A stretch of DNA of 64,000 bases from Strix aluco. Taxonomy: Eukaryota; Chordata; Aves; Strigiformes; Strigidae. Within the stretch, counting starts at the first letter, position 1; every line of letters begins with the position of its first letter. Positions 56,351-64,000 of this stretch are shown piece after piece. A program made the translations under genes and the position numbers. The stretch lies in assembly GCF_031877795.1 (NCBI RefSeq), contig NC_133971.1, forward strand, positions 95,548,654-95,612,653, read 5' to 3'. The notes beneath the pieces are model-generated. The model was not told where the DNA came from. It was given only the letters and a program-made list of their open reading frames with translations, and ran no database searches.

Positions 56351-56639
56351 TTTTGTCGGCTAAATGGGGTGGTGTGGTGGTCCCTAGCTTGCCAGCCAGA
56401 GGAGAAGGGACAGCGAGGACCGTTGACAGCCCCAGGGTGGCCTCCTGTGGGCTGGCAGTAGCTTTTCTATCCCTCCATCACCCTCTTTCCCCCCATGGCC
56501 GGTTCTCCTGCCCACCTGTTCCTCGTCAAATCACACAATATTTGCCCGTCCCCCCTCACAGGGACCTGCAGGGTGCCTTGTCCTCTGTGTACAGAACATC
56601 CCCCAGCACTGCAGGTCAGGGACACATCTCTGCAGCACC

Positions 56640-57430
56640 CATGGGTGCCCCTGGGGCTGCATCGCCCATGCAGGCTTGTATCACCCAGGCAGTTCTGCAT
56701 TACCCACGTGTATTGCCCATGTGAGTTTGCATCACCCATGTGTGTCTGCATCACAGAATCCCAGAATCATCTCGGTTGGAAAAGACCTTGAAGATCATCC
56801 AGTCCAACCATGAACCTCACACTGACCGTTCCCAACTCCACCAGATCCCTCAGCGCTGGGTCAACCCGACTCTTCAACCCCTCCAGGGATGGGGACTCCC
56901 CCCCTGCCTTGGGCAGCCCATTCCAACACCCAACAACCCCTTCTGCAAAGAAATCCTTCCTAAGAGCCAGTCTGACCCTGGCCTGGCGCAGCTTGAGGCC
57001 ATTCCCTCTTGTCCTGGCGCTGGTTCCTTGGCTCAAGAGACTCATCTCCCCTCTCTGCACCCTCCTTTCAGGGAGTTGGAGAGGGCCATGAGGTCTCCCC
57101 TCAGCCTCCTCTTCTCCACACTAAACCCCCCCAGTTCCCTCAGCCGCTCCCCATCACACCTGTGCTCCAGACCCTGCACCAGCTCCGTTGCCCTTCTCTG
57201 GACACGCTCGAGTCATTCAATGGCCTTTTTGGAGTGAGGGGCCCAAAACTGAACCCACTCATCGAGGGGCGGCCTCACCAGTGCCGAGTCCAGGGGTCAG
57301 ATCCCTTCCCTGTCCCTGCTGGCCACGATATTGCTGATACAAGCCAGGATACCATTGGCCTTCCAGGCAGGTTTGCATTGCTCACATGGGTTTATATCCC
57401 CCATGCAGGTTTGCATCACCCACGTGTCTG
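56640..57430. repeat. Degenerate minisatellite split by a CR1 insertion
   Basis: Words of the type gtttgcatcacccatg recur before (56640-56750) and after (57364-57430) a CR1 copy. The unit is about 25 bp and degenerate. Confidence 0.75.
56751..57363 (-). mobile_element. CR1 fragment, young subfamily, inserted in a minisatellite
   Basis: From tcacagaatcccagaatcat to gataccattggccttc. It has the same extent and nearly the same sequence as the copy at 24.1 kb. Both borders fall inside the catcacccatg-type repeat, giving a clean insertion point. Confidence 0.93.
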
Positions 57431-58457
57431 GGCCACCTTCCCAAAACTGCCCTCTGCAACCCCCATTGTGTCGTTCTGCTTCTGCGTTGTTGTCGCTGCC
57501 ATCCATCCGGATGACACGACTTCATTCCTCAGCGCTCCCCACCTCGTGCTGCTTTCCTCTTGGGTTTAATTCATCAACTATTTGGGGCTTTGCAGCCCCT
57601 TCTGCTCATTTTTAAGGAGTTCAGCTCTTGCTAATGGATGTTTTCTGGGTAAACAGGCGGCACTCCTGGGTGGAAACTCATCTCAGAAGTGACATGAGTG
57701 GCTTTGAAGCTCCATACTGTCTCCGTCTGAGCTCCTCGGCCCCGCGTGCCCCACAGCCGGGCCAAGGTGAAGCAGGGACGGTTTCCTGAGCTGGAGCCAT
57801 GCATGTGACATGGCTCAGGGATGGGAACAGGCAGCTCAGCCCAAAACCGCAGCCCGTCAGGAGGGAAAGCACAGCAATGTCAACGCAGTCACGGGGAAGC
57901 TGCAAAACTGATACGGCAGCTGATAAAGTGGTAGGTAAACAAATCTATGAGTATTAAAGTTTAGGCTCTAGTAATTAGCGGAGAAGTACAGGATAATAAG
58001 CACAGCAGGATATCCCTCAAGGTACTTTAGGCTCCTACTGTGTTTATTATCCAGTATCAGTATGGAAATATATGCCTGACTACATTTATGGTGGCATTTA
58101 GAAGTTTAAAACAGACTCTTGTGCTCAGGAAAAGATTACGAAATGACTCGCCCTCCGAGGTCTTTCTGCCAGTTACCAGCCCGTGTGCCAGCAGTGCCCA
58201 CAGACCCGGGCAGGGTGCTGCACCCCATGGAAACGTGCCATGGAGAACAGAGGAGAGCAGAGTATCCTTCCCTGCCCCCCCAGTCACCCCCCGGCACAGC
58301 CTCACGCTGGATGGAGCGGGAGGCGAGCACATCTCCCACCTGCAAACCAGCCGGTGCTGCAGAGCAAGGAGGGATGAGTGATTTTTGCAGAATTGCAGCA
58401 CCAAGTATTTTTGTCATTTCCAGCAAGGAAAAAACCCACTTTTTCATACACAGACCT
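57431..58457. other. Intergenic sequence without recognised feature
   Basis: Unique sequence of mixed composition. No transposon, exon or repeat array was seen. Confidence 0.6.
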
Positions 58458-59053
58458 TGTCGTGGTTTGAACCCGGCCGGCAGCCAAACCCCACGCAGCC
58501 GCTCGCTCACCCTCCCCCTACCCAGGGGATGCAGGGGGTAGATTGGACGGGTAAAGGGAGACTCATAGGTTGAGATAAAAAAAACCCCACAATTTAGTAA
58601 TTGTAATAAAATAAAATAATGTCAATAATAGGAAGTACAAATGGGTAACACACAACGCAATCGCTCACCACCCGCTGACTGACACCCAGCCCGCTCCCGG
58701 CCAGCGATCCCCAAACACCAAGATCCCGCCATCGCAATCCCAGAAGCGAGAGAGAACCCCCCCTTCCCGGCCGCCCCTCCTCTCTACCCTGAGCATGACC
58801 TTACACGATAGGGAATATTTCACGGGTTAATTTGGGTCCGGGGCTCTGGCCGTGCCCCCTCCCAGCTTCTTGTGCACCCGCGTACAGGCAGGACGGGGGG
58901 AGTTGGAGGGACCTTGATCTCTCCGCAACAACCGTAAACATCAGCGTGTTATCAGCATTCTGCTCATCCCAGATCCCACACTGAACCCGAAACACAGCAC
59001 TGTTCGAGCTACTAAGAAGGAAAATTCACTCTATCCCAGCTGAAAGCAGGACA
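58458..59053 (-). mobile_element. Solo LTR of an avian endogenous retrovirus
   Basis: About 596 bp bounded by TG...CA. On the - strand it begins TGTCCTGCTTTCAGCTGGGA then TAGAGTGAATTTTCC and ends in CCACGACA, the ends of a very common neoavian ERV LTR. Internal landmarks (acacactgatgttt-like, ggtggtgagcgattgc, tcaacctatgagt) keep the same order. The TATA region is eroded (gtagagag). No internal retroviral genes flank it, so it is a solo LTR. No exact target duplication is obvious. The ERV class is uncertain. Confidence 0.8.
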
Positions 59054-59098
59054 GAGCCCAAAGGGACCCTCCCAGGGCGGGTCCGGCCGGGCTGGACC

Positions 59099-59114
59099 GC
59101 GCTAGATGGCACTG
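59099..59114 (+). promoter_or_regulatory. CTCF-like binding motif
   Basis: GCGCTAGATGGCACTG on the + strand agrees with the CTCF core CCASYAGRKGGCRSYV at 14 of 16 positions, including the whole YAGRKGGCRSYV part. It lies 45 bp beyond the solo LTR. Confidence 0.5.
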
Positions 59115-59844
59115 TGGGATGCAGCAGCCCGGGCGCAGGGTTGGACACGAGTCTCATATTCCCCGTGTACACACCATCTCCTGCTTCAGAACTGATGGAG
59201 AGCTGTCCTGGGCTTTCTTGTGGTCTCCCTGCTGCACCCTGGGTGGTTTAGATCTAGTGAGCATGTTTGTTTTTTGGTTGGTTTTTTTTTTAAGACACTA
59301 TTCTTAACCTAGTTTGGGATGTCGGCGGCTTTGCAGAGCAGCGAAACGCACAGAAGTTTTGCTGTAGTGATGGATCTGGCTGCACGTACCCTCAGCATTG
59401 TTTCAAGGCTACTTTGTGCTGCCAGATTTTCTCCCCATCCCTCTCAGAAATGCTCAGGTAACGCACACAGACCCTGTTATTTCAAAGAAGGGCCTGCCAA
59501 TATCCTGAGATTATTCCCTGCCAGGAAAATGCAATGAGGAAAAATAAAAAGGCAACGGAAGGAAAGATAAAGGCTGTTAAAATAGCCATAGTGAGGGGGG
59601 AGCATACAAATAAACAGGATTTCTGCAAAAGCACGATGTGAAAACTTGGCTTAGAGAGAAAAATTGCCAAAGCTGGTCGCTGGGGGGGGGGCTGCTGTGG
59701 CAGGGACAGCCCCACACCAAGGTCCTGGGGGGAGATGGGGCAGGTGAATCCCTCGAGCCACACCTGCTGTTTCCGGGTCGGTGCAGTTTGGGGTCTGGCT
59801 CATGCTCTTGTGCATCACCCTGGCACAAGATTTGGGGTGAAGTG

Positions 59845-59860
59845 CCCCCCCCCCCCCCCC
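59845..59860 (+). repeat. C16 homopolymer
   Basis: Sixteen consecutive C; i-motif/G-quadruplex-prone and length-unstable. Confidence 0.95.
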
Positions 59861-60426
59861 AATGCTGCTGTGTCCCCTCCCTCCAGGGATGTGTCCCAGC
59901 AGCATCAATCCCCGGGCTAGGCATCATCCCGCAAGGGTCCGGTAAAGCGCACCCATGCCCATGGGATGGGGGGTCCCACACCGTGGGGGGGGTCTGCACC
60001 CCCCCCTCAGCCCTGGCCACCCCACATGGCTCTCCTGATCTCAGCCCCAGGCTCTGCAACAGGCTCTTAATTGGTCACAGGTCGTCAATCATGATAATAA
60101 TACCATGGGCTGGGAGGCAAAGGAGCATCATTTTGTGGCTGCAGGCAGGGTGTGCTTAGTGTTTCCAGGGGCAACACCAACAACAAATAAAATCAAAAGA
60201 TTGCAAGTATGTTGGAGTAAACGACCCATCTGTAATTGTTTTCTTATTGTGTTTGATCATGGTGGAGATGGTAGGAAGGATTGATCGCTCCATATACTTA
60301 ATACCTTTTATTTGTTTGGGGGACAAGGTAAAAGATAGATCTGTGGGAAGAGGGAATATAGAAATTTTAGCTGCAACGAAAAAGCAGACCAAATGTATTT
60401 CCCCTGGTCCTCTCTTAATTTTATTT

Positions 60427-60600
60427 GTGTCAGTCTATTTGCCGTGGGAAGTCTGCCTGAATCCCAAATTATTTTAGTTAGTTAATCTGCTCAGTGCCAG
60501 TTTATTCTGCAAACAGTCTCTGTAAATCCCAAATAATTGTAGTTAATCTGGTCAGTGCCAGCCTATTCCGTGGGCAGCCCATGTAAATCCAGAGATCCAT
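60427..60600. repeat. Tandem repeat, about 62-66-bp unit, three degenerate copies
   Basis: cagtctatttgccgtggg, cagtttattctgcaaaca and cagcctattccgtgggca each lead to (g)taaatccc and then aat(t)gtagttaatctg-type sequence. Spacing is about 65 bp. Confidence 0.82.
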
Positions 60601-63383
60601 CAGTTAAATTAGGTCAGCGCATTTTAATAAGAGGAGAGGTCACGCTCTGCCCTGCTCCGCTGCTCCACGGCCGCTGCCCCGGCACGCACATGCCAGCGGA
60701 CGTGGGGAGCGGGCAGAGACAGCAGGGCGGGTTTTGAGGGGCAGGGGAGGTGCTGGAGGGGGTGTCCCCCCATTTCTGGGGTGGGATCGGGGACGGGGAG
60801 GGCGAGGGCTGCGTACCCCCATCCACCACCCCAGGGGATCACCGTCCCCTCTGCTACAGGAGGAGCCGCAAATCACCAAAGCCTGGGAAAGTTTTCTAGG
60901 GAAGCATCACTTGCATGTCCTATTTTTATATTTTTTTCCCCGTGCATCCAGATGTGGCCGCCGCCATGGGAGATGGACCCTCAGGGTGACACAAGTGGTC
61001 TTGGGGGCGAATCCCAAGCTTCATCCTGCAGGCCTGGGGAGCTGGATGCTCTGCACTTTTAGGCTGAATTTTAACCCTCCCCTGCAGCACGTAAAGCAGA
61101 GGGTATACCAAAAGCCAGGATAAATCCAGAAAAACAAATACAAGATTTTAGATTTTTTTTTCCAAATCTCACCTGGATTTAATGAGCGTTTGCGCTCAAG
61201 AAATCTGGAAGTTCCTGTAACCCACTGAAGTTTCTTGTTCGGGTGCAAAAGTCTCTCGCTGTGCATTGTACCAGACCTTTTACAAGCAACGGCGTCTCTT
61301 TTCTGTGCTGCAGATACCCAGACTGCTATTAGAAATGGGATTAGACAAATCACACGCTGTCACCAGCTTGTGATGGCAGCGAGCGGGGGCCCACAGGATC
61401 GAGCAGCCAAGTATAGATGCTCACAGGACTCCCAGAACCATCCTCTGTTGGACATCAAATAGTGGTGTGGAAATACCTCTAAGAACTCAGGCTCTTCCTG
61501 GCTGTATGATGTACTTTAGGCCAGCAAATTAAAAATCTTATCCTTTTCTGACCTGGGGCTATGGCTGTGCTTACTGCCTGCAGCATCCCAGCTCGAAACT
61601 CTCATCAGGGCCACGGTGGCTCCTGCAAACTCAGGCAGAGCCTTCGAATGGCTTAGAAATGAAGGAGCATCTTGAAGAGCTAAACTAAGCAATATAATTT
61701 GCAAAATGACTTGGCAATTGGCACTAATCCCAGCATCTCGGAGCGAACATGGCCATGACAAGCCCTTTTGACTTGGCTGGGTGCTCTGTTTACTTGCAAT
61801 GAAGCCAGTCAGACTAAGGAAATATTGCAGAGCTGGAACATCTTCTTGGGCAGAGGTAACAGGCCAAATCCATCCCCAGCAATTATTAACGAAATATTTG
61901 GTGCCGGTCTCTCTATATCATGCTGCATAAATTTGCCCTGAAGAGTCGTAAGAAAATACCCATTTACTTGCCCGAGGCCATCTGCGGGGTAATTCAGGTA
62001 CAAGAAGGGATGCTACAGGGACTCCCACATCCAGGAAAACCAAAAAGGCTGTTGGCTGAAGCGGGTTTCTCCGGGGGGACAGGGGATGGGGGACAGGGAG
62101 GTGGAGGTACGTGTGAGCAGGAGGGCAGCGGCTCGCTCCAAGGACAGGCAGATGAAAGAGGGCAGCGAGCCAAGGCCCGGAGCAGGAAGGAAATGGGAGG
62201 CGTAAAGCAGAATATTAGGAAGCATAACTGGAGCAGGAGGGGAAATGAAGGGTGAACGAGTTCAGCAGAGTCACATAAGGTTGAACCCGACCCAACATAA
62301 ATTAGGATGGTACTCCACTCCAGCTGCTACAAGCTCCAAATCTAGTATTTGCAGAGTTGTTAAACGAAAATACATGAAAACACTGCTGGAGTCACATTGC
62401 CCATAAATTACGATTAGAATTCAAAAGCTATCTAAGGTGACTAAGATTTCCATTACCAACCCAAACCACAAAGCTCTTCTGGGATCCCTGTCACAACAAA
62501 TTCAACCAGGCCTTCTTGGGAAATATTTCACAAGGTCCAAAATCTTTTGTTGCAACTGGAAGGAGAAGTGACTGACTTTTTTTTTTTTTTTTTTTTGTCT
62601 TGGAATAAACTTTTCAAACCTAAACTTCAGCAACTTTATCTGTGACTCATTGCAAAACTATTTTTTACTTTGTTGTTGTTAAAAATCTAATGGTAAGCTT
62701 GCGGAATTCATCACCCCTGGGGTACCCAAGAGCATCCTCTACGTTCCCAGTTGCCTGTCATCCCTCTGGGCAACTTGGCCACCAGCTTCTGCTCCTCTGG
62801 CACAGGAGGCTGGAACTGGACAGGGTTCCCAAATGTTCTGACAAGCCTTGTTGGGGTCAAATTAAGGAGCATAAGAAACCATCGGAGGACTTTGATTTTC
62901 TATAAAGCCCTCCCAGTCCGTTTCTTGGCTAAACCTAATGCAATCCCATTGGAGTCAAAGAAGCAGAAGTAGGAAGAGATGCAGGTAGGACTGAGCTCAG
63001 CTCCAGTAGAACAAAAAAACCATTGTTTTGATTAATTTTCACCTTTGGCAAAACTCCCGGCGTGCACTCATTATTGCTTATGAACCACCTTGTGGTCCTT
63101 AGTGAAAGGGGCTCGTCAGGGGCTTGGTATTTGTTTCTTATTTGCCACAACCACGTTTGCTGTCCCCATCAGCACTGGTTTTCTTCCTGTTGTTGACCAT
63201 TTGGGGCCTATTAAAATAGTATTGTTTAATTTGACTTTTAACCCATGAGGAGTGATTCCATACCTCTCGCTTCACAAAATTGAGTAAAATCAGTGCTGAT
63301 GGGCTATGTGACAGCTTTACTGAACTGACACAACCACCTCCTGGTTCCTGAGTCCTGGATCAGCCCAAAAATTACCCTGAAAA

Positions 63384-63650
63384 TCATAGAATCACAGAAT
63401 CATTGAGGTTGGAAAAGACCCTTGGGATCATTGAGTTCAGCCATCAGCCCTACTCTACTACAAAGTTCTCCCCTACACCACATCCCCCAACAGCTCATCC
63501 AAACGACCCTTAAACACACCCAGGGATGGGGACTCCACCCCCTCCCTGGGCAGCCTATTCCACTCTCTGACCACTCTTTCTGGGAAAAATTTCTTCTTAA
63601 TGCCCTGTCTAAACCTCCCCTGTTGGAGTTTAAAGCCCTTGTCCTGTGCT
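63384..63650 (-). mobile_element. CR1 fragment ([12 protein letters not shown] subfamily)
   Basis: tcatagaatcacagaatcat and onwards. The complement encodes [20 protein letters not shown] and then [11 protein letters not shown], as in the copies at 15.0 and 50.3 kb. The 5' edge near 63,650 is fuzzy. Confidence 0.9.
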
Positions 63651-64000
63651 TGCTCTGTCCAACCACTGACCTTCTGCTGCATCCTTTCCTCCATCCCCTG
63701 GAAGATTAGTTACCCCCGACGAAAGATTTTGCAACTGTACGAGGCAAAAAAAGTTCATTTACTCAATCACATTGCTCTGGTTAAATAGAGATTAGCAGCA
63801 GGATTATGCCCTGTGTTGTTGCCCCTTCCACTTAACCTGGGGTCTGCTGCTCAGCGGGGGGCTGGGGGCTCTGAGATGGGGGGACAGTGGGTGGGCTGAA
63901 GGGGGGGAATGTCTGATGCAAAAACAGCAGGAAAAACTACTGAAAAAAATTACAGAGGAAAGAAAAGAATAAAAGCTCATCCCAAGATTAGAGCTTTTAG
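63651..64000. other. Intergenic sequence
   Basis: Nothing recognised in the last 350 bases; a G-rich patch lies at 63857-63908. Confidence 0.6.

Larger units (their letters stand above)
52721..56640. other. Intergenic region, GC-rich in part
   Basis: Holds a T tract (53079-53103), a 176-bp tandem duplication (54791-55142), a CR1-like piece (55118-55260) and an AT-rich candidate conserved block (55980-56350). Overlapping open frames at 55.0-55.9 kb in GC-rich sequence have no recognisable homology. Confidence 0.55.
59115..63383. other. Intergenic sequence
   Basis: Contains a C16 run (59845-59860), a three-copy repeat of about 65 bp (60427-60600) and a T tract (62578-62596). GC-rich open frames at 59.6-60.1 and 60.6-61.1 kb have no recognisable similarity. 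No other feature was seen. Confidence 0.6.

Noticed and set aside
59577..60159. Open frames of 160 and 173 codons on opposite strands
   Set aside because: They cross a C16 homopolymer and have low-complexity Pro/Gly content; no homology seen.

Overview
The window is vertebrate nuclear DNA, almost certainly from a bird. It holds many 5'-truncated CR1 retrotransposon copies, a solo avian endogenous-retrovirus LTR, exons with GT/AG splice sites, and two genes in the tail-to-tail order known from human chromosome 18q21 (RAB27B, then CCDC68). I cannot name the species.

Left part (1-13.6 kb, + strand): the last four coding exons of RAB27B, a Rab GTPase of regulated secretion. They encode 167 residues that complete a 218-residue protein; the 5' exons lie left of the window. 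A probable 3' UTR of about 6.7 kb follows and ends near an AATAAA at 13,593.

Middle part (14.4-29.0 kb, - strand): CCDC68, a coiled-coil centriolar/centrosomal protein. Nine coding exons were placed with phase-consistent splice sites, from the start codon at 23,657 to the stop at 14,822. One exon of about 30 codons, expected between 21.6 and 23.5 kb, was not found. A GC-rich stretch with two GC boxes and two good splice donors near 28.9-29.0 kb is the likely promoter and first exon. The introns hold sense-oriented CR1 copies and four minisatellites with units of about 36, 50, 66 and 71 bp.

Right part (29-64 kb): no protein-coding gene was recognised. By human synteny this is the start of the gene desert between CCDC68 and TCF4. 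It contains CR1 copies of at least two subfamilies, a roughly 600-bp solo LTR, several tandem duplications and AT-rich stretches that read like conserved non-coding elements. It also holds a small CpG-rich island with a near-consensus CTCF motif, and a second CTCF-like motif 20 kb away in the opposite orientation. The divergent motif pair and a possible N-terminally extended CCDC68 isoform are the observations I would check first. No CRISPR array, operon, tRNA or rRNA was seen.
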